The notes under the pieces are model-generated. The model saw nothing but the letters and a program-made list of their open reading frames with translations. It did not search any database and was not told the DNA's origin. DNA of 55,523 nucleotides, from contig NW_019775069.1 in assembly GCF_001039355.2 (NCBI RefSeq), positions 505,381-560,903 on the forward strand, read 5' to 3'. This document shows, piece by piece, positions 11,850-23,939 of this stretch. The translations under genes and the position numbers were made by a program. The DNA comes from Lingula anatina. Taxonomy: Eukaryota > Brachiopoda > Lingulata > Lingulida > Lingulidae. Within the stretch, counting starts at the first letter, position 1. Each line of letters opens with the position of its first letter.

Positions 11850-13817
11850 GACGTTGAGGAGTGCACCAGATCAAATAAAACCAAGCACAAATGAAACACG
11901 TTGAAATGTATTGTATAGCACTACGTTGGGGCTCGAAGAAATTTTGAGAATTGAAAATATAACATGAGAAAATTTGAAACCAGATGTTGTCGCCGTTTTT
12001 GTACAAGCAAAGTGCAAGTTGAAACCAATGATCCTATTTGCAGACTGAAGTAGCAGACTTTATTGTGGTGCACATGACTAGCATAATGCAATTTAATTGT
12101 ATATAATGTTATCATAAGTCCATGAAGATGTCTGTATTGCTTCAGATGGACAAAGGTTTCCACATCTCATAAGAAACTATCGAGAAAACCTACACGCTTG
12201 GATGAATACGACCCTGTTATTTATGATTTTCAAGTCGAGAAGTACACTAAAAATTCCTCTCGGGACAAATTACTTTAATAAGTGAAACTTTCGGTAACAT
12301 GTTATTAAAAAAGACATTTGCATGCATAACTTAATTTTTAATATATCGGGTTTTTATACTTTTTAAACTTATGCTCAAATTGCAGATTTTTTCATGCATA
12401 TGATTATAGTCTATGTACACGTGTTACTCAGAAGCCTGGACTGAAACGCTGTAAAGTTACGAATTAGCAGGAATGTCCAATTTACTCAAATACATAATAG
12501 GAAAATCCAGTATATTTCAAGCGTTGCGGTTAAAATATGTCATGTACATAATCACTTGAATTGTCTTTGTACGTTTACACATGTTAAATATCGTTCTGTT
12601 TACACGATCGCCACACATTGTATGTCAGAATACTTGGGGTAAAATCTCCTCAAAGACGAAGAATTCTACCTCTCCCCTTTTTGGGTGTTGGAAACGTTGT
12701 AAGTATGTCGGTTAGAAAGGAGACGTCGTATAATATAATGTCACACGAGACTTGAATGGATCTCTGTGTGTTTGTCTTATTTGTTAGTTAGCTATATAGT
12801 ATAATATCAAAAAGAATTAAAAGAGTAAAGTATCCCATAAAACTTATCTCGGCATCGTGTCTAGTAAAATCTCGACTATTCAGCATATTCCTTCGGACAT
12901 ACTTTCCAAAATATTATTTTACAATTGTTATTGTCATCATTAATCGTCGTTATTACTCTACGGTCGTGAGGTAGAAATTAATGCTATCTAGCGGTCTTTA
13001 ATGACTGCATCTTCGTGTGATCTTGAATTGCGAGGTTTGTAACAAAACCGCAGGTATTTAACAAATAGGTTATAATTTTATCACTTAATTAATGTCTTTC
13101 AATTGCAGAACAGAATTCAGTGTCGATAGAAAAGTAAAAACGTTAAACTTACAAACTTTTGCGTGCATTTTTTTATTAGCAGTTGAATTACAGGACAGAA
13201 ATAAGACGCCAACTAGCGTGTTTATAAGTCTCACATATAATTTCGCAAGTGGAATATCGCTATTGAGAGTTAGAAGCGCCTCTTCAAACTAAATCAGTGA
13301 AGCTAGATTAATCCAAACAGACCGCTGTGCTAAAAGGTGTATATTCGTGAATAATAGATGACATGCAAAAGTTTTAACATCATCGGTATCAACCCGCACC
13401 CTTTGAATACTTAACGTCAAAAGATCCGATTTTTAAAAGTTGTAGACTGTTACAATTTATTTTAAAATTTAATAGTGCAGTAGAATAAATAAATCTAAAG
13501 GTACGTACATATCTGCGTATTCTGGTTATATAGGTATAAGCAGTTGAAAGTCCATTTGACATGCATGTGAATGACCAGTGGAGAAGGAATTGTTTCCACC
13601 TAGAATTCCGTTAAGAAATTCCTATTATAACTACTGTAGGATTCTTGACCTCAATACTTTCTGAGAGATTTACCAAGAATAACTATGACAATTAACTATG
13701 AGAAACATTGAAAGCAGATCACATTTCCTGGAAGATATATTAAAGGAAAGTTTTAAGAAGCTACTGCAGTCATCTAGTATGTTTATCGTTCATTCGCAGG
13801 ATTATTGGGGTTCAGGT
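11850..13817. other. Convergent spacer between cyclase and subtilase A
   Basis: Holds the cyclase 3' UTR and the 3' flank of subtilase A. No convincing exon is seen on either strand. Almost all of it is repeated, with point changes and small indels, at 25313-27278 next to subtilase B. Parts are also recognisable near 52300-53290 (subtilase D) and 44290-45200 (subtilase C). Confidence 0.7.
11874..11879 (+). terminator. Cyclase polyadenylation signal
   Basis: AATAAA lies 25 bases after the stop codon. In the decayed duplicate the matching position reads AAGTGAAACT, so the signal is lost there. Confidence 0.6.
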
Positions 13818-15506
13818 TTAGGTAGTAAGGCACATGGTTTGCAGCATAACATTGTTGTTGTTTGTGGACGGGAGTCCCCTCACTGTGCCCTTCTCTGCAA
13901 ACTTGATAATGTTATAGCTGATGTCATCAACAAGGCTTATTGACGGGACTCGATAATAACCAGCGTCTTGGAAAACCTGCAACATTCCTGCGACTGCGCC
14001 TGCGACGAGTGGGGACGCCATTGACGTCCCACCTATCTCAAGCCAACCGTAGTTGTGTGCGTAATAGGCGGCCCTTATTTTCGTCCCTGGAGCGTAAATG
14101 TCGACGCACGGTCCAATGTTACTAAATGAAGCCACGTAATCATTTATATCGGTGGCGCCAACTGTGAGGGCCCATCTTACGCTTGCCGGGGATTTATAAC
14201 ATGCATTGTACTTGTGTTCATTTCCAGCAGCGACAGCCACTGGTATGCCTGCATACAATACAGCATACACGGCGTCATTCATATAGGATGAATACCAACC
14301 ACTCAGTGACATATTCACAACTGATAGACGCTTGTATCGTTGAACCCGTGACTTTATCCAGTAAAGTCCTTCCACGATATCCGAATTAAAGCAACTTTTA
14401 ACATGAGCGCATACCTTGACGGGGATGATGTTCACCTCCTTGGCTACTCCATAGGTGGCGCCTCCAAGGGTACTGGCCACATGGGTACCATGGCCATCGT
14501 AGTCTCTACTGTTGGAAAAACGACTTGCATGCCAGCCTGAAATAAAAAATAACTAACGAGGCTAGGCCTTTTTTCTTCTATCTCATGTATTCATTTTATC
14601 TTTCCGCCCACCCACTGAGAATAAAATCGGATTCCAAGTGACTCCAAACTTGGATTCCAGCAGTGGTGCCTAAAATAACTCCCAATTGAAGTCAAGTTGA
14701 CTCCAATGGAGTAACGCAATCTCAGTCCCCACAAGAGGGTCACAATTGACTCCATTCACATATCCCTTGATTTACCTCTACAAAAGAGTCACCATGACCC
14801 CATATTAAGGAATTTTGCTCCTTGGTACATTATGNCCGACGTCATATAAATAGGAATCCTTCCTCCGCCAACACATGATATCATTTTTATACCCTTTAGT
14901 TTGATTAATTGACTGTTAATTAGTAAATCATGCATTAATCTAAAAACATTCTGATGAACAATTCAAGTAGACAGGGAAAGGGAAAAGAAGTGATAGCATG
15001 CATCGTAAAAAATCCAGGTCTTCAGTATCTAAATAACATTAATTTTTTCGCCTATCTAAAACAGGGATATGAGATTTTATATCTTATATCTTTTCTTAAA
15101 GCCCTTATATAAAATGACTCAAAGCAATGTGCACTCACAAAGGAGTCAGGCAGATAAACTATAAAACGTCAACAAGTTATACAAGCGCACAAAACAAAAT
15201 ATATGTATGAATTCCCTCAAACTAACAAACTCTCGACCTCGGTCCTCTATAGCTGTTATAAAATTGGTTAAATGACTTTCGACCAATTTAGAAACTAACT
15301 CAACAGCTGGAGAGGGCCTGTGGAAGAGAGTAACAGTTACCCATGTGGTGTCCGCCGGGAAATACCCTTCACAATGACTTCGATCAAGCGACATTTTTTT
15401 ATCTTGTTCGATCTCATCAAATACGTCAGTAAGCTGGCGAAGCTTTTGGAGGTCACTGTTGAAAATTTGAAGAACTTCAGCAACAGTAAAACAACACACA
15501 AATCTG

Positions 15507-15556
<50 letters not shown>

Positions 15557-15925
15557 CTCGTTTGTGTGGAATGTCTCCCGAAAAAATTAAAATTGATAAG
15601 TTGTATATGTGGTATCTGTAAAATCATATTGCATAAATATGTAAATGAAGATATCATAGACATTGTATTAAAGATTCAAATAATCAAATTCTTCATAATA
15701 GCTATTTCGTTAATAAAAATACCATTATAATCTGAACTAAATTAAAACTTTTAGTTGATATAGAATGAGCTAACATGTCATACCTAGCACTTATATTCCT
15801 CAGTATCACGTAGTTATCTTTGTTGTTGAACTTCACTCTTTTTTGGGAACCTCTTCCTTTCAAGATTTTGCGAACTGAAATGGTGTAAAATCGACAGTTT
15901 TTGTAACTGTATAATTAGTATCTTG

Positions 15926-15981
<56 letters not shown>

Positions 15982-16563
15982 GCAGACTCAGTCCTAATGC
16001 AAGCATATTCTCAATCCACTAATCCTAATATGGCATAATGCATTAATTGTTAAAAGCAGCAAAATGCCATATCCACTTCAGTTCCACTTGTAAGTAAGGC
16101 CTGCTTGCCATATAACTTGATCAAAGAAAGCAGATGAAATGGAATATTCCATTTAAACCATTAGCAAATATACCACTGCAAAGGACACTAACACAAACTG
16201 GCCTCCATCTGTAAATTAGCCTCTAAACTGTAAATTAATTACATGCACCTTTCTTATTAGATCCTGCTTTTAAAAGTGCAAATTATGCTCAATTATATAT
16301 GAATCTGTCTGAATTGGGACTGGTGACCTTGTTACATGATATGAGAAATTTCCCATATCAAAATGTTATTTTTTTTTGTATGTACTTAAAGGTGAAACTC
16401 TTTTTTTTGTCTACTTACAAGTGAAATTCTGGTAATCTACTGGTAACCGTCTTCTAACCTGTAAATTAGTTGATATATAAAGTCGTGCTGCTTTTAATTA
16501 TAAACGCATTATGCCATATTGAGATTAGTGGATTTAGAATATACCTGGATCGGGACTGGGCCT

Positions 16564-16599
<36 letters not shown>

Positions 16600-18263
16600 T
16601 TATAATATAAGGGTTAATAATGGATTTTTGGCACATAAAAGTGATAGGTAATAAACTGCATTACACCAGAGAGTGGACACATCCGCATGCAGGTAATAAT
16701 TTGTTATGTGCATACATGTATGTTTTACTTACTTCCTTGTCAGATAAATCGCCCTAGATTATCACCATCTATTTGTATGGAAATTGGGTTCATTTTTTTT
16801 TTTTGTTTGTTTGTTTTTTGGCTTAAATCTATTCCACAAATATATTTTTGGTTGGGTAAAACAAATGTATCGTTTAGTAATAAATAATCCACTAGGTTAC
16901 GAACTTAGCTGAACATGTCTCTTTTGTGCTTTTCTGAGGCATAAATACAAAACTTAGCATACCAACGTTATTCTGATAGAAACCACAATCCATTCCCCAT
17001 TTGAACAGATGCCATTCGTCCCATATGCTAACCCCAATACTTCGACTATAACCTTTTTTTTTAAATAAATTTTCTAGTCTTCGTTGTACAGAACGATATA
17101 AAAATGAAGCTAATTGTACTAATTGAAATATTCCTAACTTTTTTGTGGTGTACCTACTTTTTCCATACTTTCCACAAGGCTTAAGATGGGCAATATACTG
17201 GTTGGGAACGTTAGAACCATCCTTAGCAGTGATCAACGGCACTAGAAAGAATATTTATAAAATATCAATTACCAGCGGTACAAGAATACACGTTAATGAT
17301 TTAACATACTTACGACAAATAAATTACATCAAACAACAGTGTCTCTAGAAATCCAAGGTAATAACAAAAACTTTATTAAATCAACTATCAATGTGATATA
17401 ATATACTTATAAATACATATTACAAATGTAAAGTGATAACTAAAACTTTGATACTTAGAGATGGAAAAATAGGCATGAAAAATACACAATAATGATAAAA
17501 GTGTAAGAAAATCTCTGTCTAATTATTCTTATCATATACCAGGTCGTATACCACATATAAGTGATATTGGAAAATAAATTCACACATGATAGTAAATATC
17601 AACAACGAAAATGCAATATAATTGACGCACAATGTGCTTATAAATTCCAACAGTCCAACTGTTTGAAATATGAAATATTGGTAAATTTTAGGCAATATCT
17701 GACAAGAAATATTTAAGATTATAAATACCCAGTGATAAATACCCTTAATTTAAATTAAAATTGGATTTGCGAAGCTATATGAAGAATTGTGTTTCACGCA
17801 TATCGAATTTTTCTGTTTAATTCTTTTTAACCCTTATCATAAATTACGCATAAATTGGCATAGGTATAATGTTTGCGACAGAAGCAATAATGGTGAGCAA
17901 AATATCAAATGGAGAGCCACCGGTCACTCGCCCAGACTTTGGTAAACTTTGCTGTAAGATTGAATTAGACTAGTGAGTATATGACAAAACTTTCTTTTGC
18001 ATGACAAATGTTTGAAACTTACCTAAACCTTTCCCCTCGGAGATGTCTATCAATCCCTTTTCCTTCATCAGCTTTCTCATTTCTGCGGGGTTTTCCTTCT
18101 TCATGTTCTTTAGTCTTCGGTTCTCAGGAATTTTTTCCTTCTCAAACTTCATTCCAGGTGGTATCTTGTCTGTGTCATTGGCATCATTGGTATCATGGGC
18201 ATTCACCTGTTCTAACGCTAAAAGAGCCAAAAGCATGGAGGCAAGAAATAGAGACAATTTCAT
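13818..18263 (-). CDS. Proteinase K-like secreted subtilase A; catalytic-Asp exon absent
   Basis: Peptidase family S8, proteinase K/PCSK9 type. Exons 5' to 3': 18263-18023 (signal peptide and Lys-rich extension), 17241-17158 and 15874-15784 (I9 propeptide, NQYIAHL), 15455-15341 (end of propeptide, DTTW), then 14536-13818 (catalytic core). The core keeps His in DGHGTHVAS, oxyanion Asn in AAGNE and Ser in GTSMASP. The exon that should lie between the last two, carrying NLDRIDYY and the catalytic Asp in VxDTG, is not present. Its expected place holds unrelated ACTCC-rich sequence (about 14624-14834) and a single N at 14835. Joining exon 4 (phase 0) to exon 6 (phase 1) would break frame. The S1-pocket motif SLGG is also changed to SLSG. 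So it is a pseudogene, or the exon was lost in assembly. Otherwise it matches subtilase B exon by exon. Confidence 0.8.
14624..14835. other. Foreign sequence replacing subtilase A exon 5, ending in a one-base N
   Basis: In subtilase B the matching interval contains the 139-base Asp exon. Here it is replaced by text rich in ACTCCA, GGATTCCA and GAGTCA words with short inverted matches (GACTCCA/TGGAGT, CCAAGTG/TTGG). Homology to B resumes right after the N (GACGTCATAT against GATGTCATAT). The N marks an unresolved join. Confidence 0.65.
15511..15553. repeat. (AT)n microsatellite in intron 3 of subtilase A
   Basis: Pure AT dinucleotides. A longer (AT)n tract sits at the matching place in subtilase B (about 28962-29023), so the microsatellite predates the duplication. 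Confidence 0.9.
15979..16567. mobile_element. MITE with about 80-base inverted ends, inserted in an (AT)n tract
   Basis: The left end and the reverse complement of the right end share, among others, ATCCACTAATC, AATATGGCATAATGC and AAAAGCAGCA in the same order over about 80 bases. (AT)n lies on both sides (15928-15978 and 16568-16596), consistent with insertion at TA. Subtilase B lacks the element at this intron position, so it is younger than the duplication or was lost from B. It has no coding capacity. Confidence 0.75.
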
Positions 18264-18939
18264 GGTTGCGTTTCGTCTCTCAAATTGGCCGTCTCACCGT
18301 GGTCAGCTTTGAAGAATGTATTCAACCTGAGCAAATCACGACCCGTTGATCACTTCTTTCACCAGACCCAATATTCGCTTGAGTCCGTTTAAGATTAAGC
18401 TTCGGATTCGACGACTTATGTACATCATTCAAATGTCACCTTGTTAAATAAAGCACGAAAAACGCGTGGTTTCAGTCCATTAAATGACGCGTGGTAGAAC
18501 CGTAACTTATTAGGTATGGAGTCATTTGTTCCAGGTGTGCGCCGCGATGAATCATTGTAAAGAGTTACCGATTTTGTTGTAAAATAAAATTAGTTGAAAT
18601 AAAACAAAATAAAATAGTGCACACTCTGTTTTGGGGGCAGTCTCTCGGTTGAAGGTGTATTTATAGGTTTTTTTAAAAAAACTATCGGTAGGGGAACTAA
18701 GTAACAAACAATTAGATTTGACTGGTTTATTATGTGTTAATTTATTCGTTTGCCTACCGTTTAGGAACGTCATGCTAAAATTATGGAGTGGTTTCGATTA
18801 CATTTTCAAGTCAGTTCAGTAATGGGCTAGATTATCGTGAAAATTAATTAATCAATTATTGTGTTGTTAAAGTATATCGATTATTATATGAATTAACTAG
18901 TGAGTTGATAATTAAGTTAATAAGCTTTCCGTGGCCCCA

Positions 18940-18973
<34 letters not shown>
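18264..18973. other. 5' flank of subtilase A up to the assembly gap
   Basis: Homologous to 31999-32640 upstream of subtilase B with scattered differences, and ends in a run of 33 A before the gap. The homologous place in B reads CACAAAAAATTC, so the long A run is probably an assembly-edge feature. Confidence 0.6.
18415..18486 (-). promoter_or_regulatory. Conserved proximal promoter block of subtilase A
   Basis: About 150-225 bases upstream of the ATG. In plus-strand text it has CTTATGTACAT, then TCAAATGTCACCTTGTTAAA, then GGTTTCAGTCCATTAAAT. The second and third blocks recur at the same spacing upstream of subtilases B, C and the post-gap copy, while the surrounding DNA of C has diverged. 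The minus-strand word TGTACATAAG corresponds to TGTATTTAAG in C and may be the TATA-like core element. Confidence 0.55.
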
Positions 18974-19939
18974 NNNNNNNNNNNNNNNNNNNNNNNNNNN
19001 NNNNNNNNNNNNNNNNNNNNNNNNNNNNNNNNNNNNNNNNNNNNNNNNNNNNNNNNNNNNNNNNNNNNNNNNNNNNNNNNNNNNNNNNNNNNNNNNNNNN
19101 NNNNNNNNNNNNNNNNNNNNNNNNNNNNNNNNNNNNNNNNNNNNNNNNNNNNNNNNNNNNNNNNNNNNNNNNNNNNNNNNNNNNNNNNNNNNNNNNNNNN
19201 NNNNNNNNNNNNNNNNNNNNNNNNNNNNNNNNNNNNNNNNNNNNNNNNNNNNNNNNNNNNNNNNNNNNNNNNNNNNNNNNNNNNNNNNNNNNNNNNNNNN
19301 NNNNNNNNNNNNNNNNNNNNNNNNNNNNNNNNNNNNNNNNNNNNNNNNNNNNNNNNNNNNNNNNNNNNNNNNNNNNNNNNNNNNNNNNNNNNNNNNNNNN
19401 NNNNNNNNNNNNNNNNNNNNNNNNNNNNNNNNNNNNNNNNNNNNNNNNNNNNNNNNNNNNNNNNNNNNNNNNNNNNNNNNNNNNNNNNNNNNNNNNNNNN
19501 NNNNNNNNNNNNNNNNNNNNNNNNNNNNNNNNNNNNNNNNNNNNNNNNNNNNNNNNNNNNNNNNNNNNNNNNNNNNNNNNNNNNNNNNNNNNNNNNNNNN
19601 NNNNNNNNNNNNNNNNNNNNNNNNNNNNNNNNNNNNNNNNNNNNNNNNNNNNNNNNNNNNNNNNNNNNNNNNNNNNNNNNNNNNNNNNNNNNNNNNNNNN
19701 NNNNNNNNNNNNNNNNNNNNNNNNNNNNNNNNNNNNNNNNNNNNNNNNNNNNNNNNNNNNNNNNNNNNNNNNNNNNNNNNNNNNNNNNNNNNNNNNNNNN
19801 NNNNNNNNNNNNNNNNNNNNNNNNNNNNNNNNNNNNNNNNNNNNNNNNNNNNNNNNNNNNNNNNNNNNNNNNNNNNNNNNNNNNNNNNNNNNNNNNNNNN
19901 NNNNNNNNNNNNNNNNNNNNNNNNNNNNNNNNNNNNNNN
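18974..19939. other. Assembly gap (966 N)
   Basis: Run of N of unknown true length. Both sides hold copies of subtilase exon 1 and its promoter, so the gap separates two paralogous or allelic copies. Confidence 0.99.
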
Positions 19940-20116
19940 GGGATTTTCCTTCTTCATGTACTTTAGTCTTCGGTTCTTGGGAATTTTTTCTCTCACAAAC
20001 TTCACTCCGGGTGGTATCTTGTCTGTCTCATTGGCACCATTGGCATCATGGGCATCCACCTGCTCTAACGCTAAAAGAGCCAAAAGCATGGAGGCAAGAA
20101 ACAGAGAAAGTTTCAT
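19940..20116 (-). CDS. Partial exon 1 of another subtilase copy (signal peptide), cut by the gap
   Basis: Encodes the signal peptide MKLSLFLASMLLALLALEQV and the start of the Lys-rich extension, up to KKENP, where it runs into the gap. It is base-for-base identical to exon 1 of subtilase B. The rest of the gene would lie in the gap. It may be a real third copy, a gene-conversion product or a misplaced piece of B. Confidence 0.6.
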
Positions 20117-21589
20117 GGTTGCGGTTCGTCTCTCAAATTGGCCGTCTCAGTGTGGTCAGCTCTGAAGAATGTATTCAACCTGTACCAGACTCAATATTTG
20201 CTCGAGTCCGTTTAAGTTAAAGCTTCGGAAACGATGGCTTATGTACATCTTTCAAATGTCACCTTGTTAAATAAAGCACGAAAAACGTGTGGTTTCAGTC
20301 CATTAAATGACGCGTGGTAGAACCGTAACTTATTAGATATGGGGTCATTTGTTCCAGTTGTGCACCGTGATGAATCATTTTAAAGGCAGAGTTACCGATT
20401 TTGTTGTAAAATAAAATAAAATAAAATAAAATAAAATAAAATAAGCGCACACTCTGTTTTGGGGGCAGTCTCTCGGTTGAAGGTGGATTTCGATGTTTTT
20501 TTTTAAACTATTGTTAGGGGAACTAAGTAATAAACAATTAGATTTGACTGGTTTATTATTTGTTAATTTATTTGTTTGCCTACCGTTTAGGAACATGATG
20601 CTAAAAATTACGGAGTAGTTTCTATTAAATTTTCAAGTCAGTTCAGTAATGGGCTAGATTATCGTGAAAATTAATTAATCAATTATTGAAGTAGTTTATC
20701 GATTAGTATATGATTTAACTAGTGAGTTGATAATTAAGTAAATACGCTTTTCGTGGCCCCACAAAAAATTCAATAAAATATCACTTTTAAGACTAAAACC
20801 ATATGGTATAGCATATACAAACATTTGTAACCTCTCATTTTGTCTTTAACAACTACTTACTACATGTATTTGACCACCTGGAGCATCTAACAGAATAACT
20901 TAATATGCAGGCTTTGCAATATGATGCAACGCACCCGTCAAGAAGACAACATGATATTCGTTAATCCCCATAGAGCGTCACTGATCCTCAGCTTGCCAGA
21001 GGATAATCTTTAAAATTGTAATGTTTTAAGCATGTTAGAGGTAAAGGTAAAAGCCCTTTATGTACCCATGTTACAGCCAACCTCATTAGGTTTGTAATTG
21101 CTACTTGATTAACTACCGGTACCCTCATTCTATGGAATTGGCTGTCTAAGCACAATGATGATGTGGGGAGTGATATTTCTTATGATCTTAAAACATGTCA
21201 GTTGAGACGGAATTTAAATTTAACTTCATCCTTAACTTGGCTTTATAATTTTGTTATGTCTTCATATCTAGGCCGGAAGACAGTTAGATTTTTCAATTTT
21301 ACATTGATGGGTATCTAATTTTTTAAATTTTTTTTGTCGGAAGACGGTCAAAAATGAAGAATGGATCAACAAAGATAATTTGGAAGACTGTCAGAAATTA
21401 TCTCCGGACCCCCCCCCCCCCCCACACCGCCTGCATCAGTGCTCGCCTTGAATTCTAACTGTTTTGTCTCTCACCTTGACTCTCGTATTGGCCTGCGACT
21501 AGCACTTGTCATGGTGTCATGACAACGGAAAGCTATTGAAGACTCGTATCAGATTTTATCATCATCTTAGACTAGCTTCCCATCCCTAA

Positions 21590-22030
21590 ATCGATCTAAG
21601 AGGATCGATCCATCTCCAGGGGTTTCTCGCTAAATTGTTTTCAGCTTAATTGGCTAAGATGTCTGGTTCGCCTGCTAAAGCTGCTAAACGGTAATTGATT
21701 ACCCCCTATCAGGTTCAGTAGGCGTCACAGACATCTAAGCCTGCATTCCCACATATTTTAGATCGATCAATCCCCGTGGGGAGTCTCACTAGATTACTGT
21801 CAGCTTAACCGGCTTAAATGTCTGTCCCGCCTACTAAAACCTGTAAGGGGGTAATTGACTTTCGTGCGCGCTCGGCTGACAGCAATTTAGCGTGAACCCC
21901 CAGGGAGTTAGATTGATCCAGATGGGTCGATCTCAATCTATGGGAATGCAGTCTAAGCCGCTAAAGTCGACTGAAATTTAGCGAGGACCCGCTCTGAGAT
22001 AGTTCGATCTAAAGCTAGTAAGCTAGTTTC
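21590..22030. mobile_element. Nested MITE-like inverted-repeat elements
   Basis: An outer element has ends ACTAGCTT...TCGCTAAATT on the left and the inverted counterpart AATTTAGCGAGG...AAGCTAGT on the right. Inside it lies a second element (about 21747-21950) with ends TTCCCA...AGATCGA and their inverted copy ending TATGGGAA. A related single copy is at 38521-38720. The unit-2 paralog near 33130 lacks the whole block, so the insertion is recent or was lost there. No open frame. Confidence 0.65.
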
Positions 22031-23939
22031 TGGTAATGGTCTCTTAATATCATTTAGGCCATAACTTTTAGTCTTTGTCTTAACCCTGCTAATTTTACTT
22101 CTAAAATCATTTCACTGTAGCTGTAAGTAGTACTGAAATTGTGCAGTTTTATATTAAATCAACTTAACAAAAATACTGGTTTTAAGTCGTATTTTCTTTG
22201 ACCCACCAGCGTGACAGATTGATTTATTATTACATATTCACAGACACGTCTCTTGTTAATTCATGATACAGTCATTTGCTGTCAGAGAGAAGTGAACATT
22301 ATTAATCTGGTAGAGGATAGCCCTTTGGAAGATGTCTATTAATTGAAAGCGGACAGTATTTTTAGGATTGGTTGCTATGTAGATGAAACCTTCGACAGAA
22401 GCTGAATCAGGATGACAAAAAAGGTGCCATACCTGCTTCAAAGACTTGAGCAGAGTTGATACATTAATTTTTATTATGAAAATCGCAGACAAAACGCCTC
22501 GTTCAATTCCTCTGATTCTTAAAAAAAGAAAACTCGTGCCTCATCCATCATAATAAAATAAGTTGTATTTTCTAGACTATCAACAGGTTAAAGATAAAAT
22601 TATACAATGTCATATTTTTATGACATATATATTACGTTAATTTATCACTGGATTGCGTAATTTTAAATTCTTCATTACGTCTGTAAACTTTTACCCCACT
22701 CATTTGGTGCCAATGTTATGAAATGAATACCTATATTTAAAAAATTCAGAGGAAATTATTCCATTGCGTGACTCCAGTGCGTATCCTTGCAAGGCTAATA
22801 AGAATAATTTTAAAATATCTGCTAAATCTCTATCGAGTACAAAAAAGCCAATAAAAGAATGGGCGCATACATAATTATAAAGGAATTTGGCTAGATTGCC
22901 AGATCTAAAAAAAATTAGAAAAGAAAGCAACCTTAGAAAAGGAAAACAATTTTGAGTTATAACCTGTACACTTTAAAAGAAGGTCACGTACCGCATCACT
23001 TCATCCATTCAAGCAATTCATTCCAATACGTTTTAACTAGAATAAGGCTATTTCTACCAGTATCTGCGTGTTATACATTGCCAGATGGTAATTCCATTGA
23101 ATGAATACCTCAGAAATTTTCTAAACTTTTATTCAATTGTAAACCTTTTAAATTACTGAACGCTGCATTAAAATAACGTTTTTGCGTGTTAAGACATAAA
23201 ATCAGGTTAAGTTTTAGACGTCGATGTAGTCTACATCATTTGGTATGCATCCTTAGTTTGGGACAAACTTTCAGGCTCTCCTCCATTCATTCAACAGTTC
23301 GTAACGCACCAGCTTGTCTATCTCCTGTAATGCGCTGCAATATCTACTAATGACATATGCTTATATTCAATATGGACGCGGAGCTGCGCCATTTTACTAA
23401 AAAAAAAACTGATTTTATGAGTCACCTTAGTTATCCTCGCATTTTCTGCCTTGGTCAGTTATCCAAGTGTCGGGTCAATAAACCCCCGAATCCCCGAGCC
23501 GCCTTTACCCATTGTCAATATTCGTATAATACAATTTTCAAACTAAATTTTATTTATATCCACATTGGACGTCAATATTATATTCACTCTCGCTGCAGAT
23601 GATGGAATATTCTAAAAGAGTATTGAATCTTCTATTTCAATAAGTTCAAAACAAGACAAAATGTTACTTACAACCAGCTCATTAGTCCTTCATTGTAATT
23701 CCATGTCTACCTTCTAGTTACAGTATATTCCGGGAGCATTTATTCGCTTGGGCAACTTTCAGTGATCAATTATAAATTTATGAATTAGTGGAAACTTACT
23801 GAGATATGCAAATGCCAAGTCCAACAAAGCAGGTATTAGAGGAGAAAAGCAGATTCACCCAAAAGCAATACTTTTCAATGATATGTATTCACAGAGTCAT
23901 TATCAATTAGTCATATTATACAAACCCAGATGGTGTTAT

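Noticed and set aside
15320-15730. 136-codon plus-strand frame with an Ile-Tyr repeat
   Set aside because: Antisense to subtilase A exon 4 and the (AT)n microsatellite.
18905-20220. Very long open frames across the gap on both strands
   Set aside because: They exist only because N is translated as X. The real part is exon 1 of a subtilase copy at 19940-20116.
21100-21260. Open stretch in the unit-1 spacer resembling a LINE reverse-transcriptase tail
   Set aside because: The translation has no recognisable motif, and the collinear unit-2 copy near 33000 carries indels in it.
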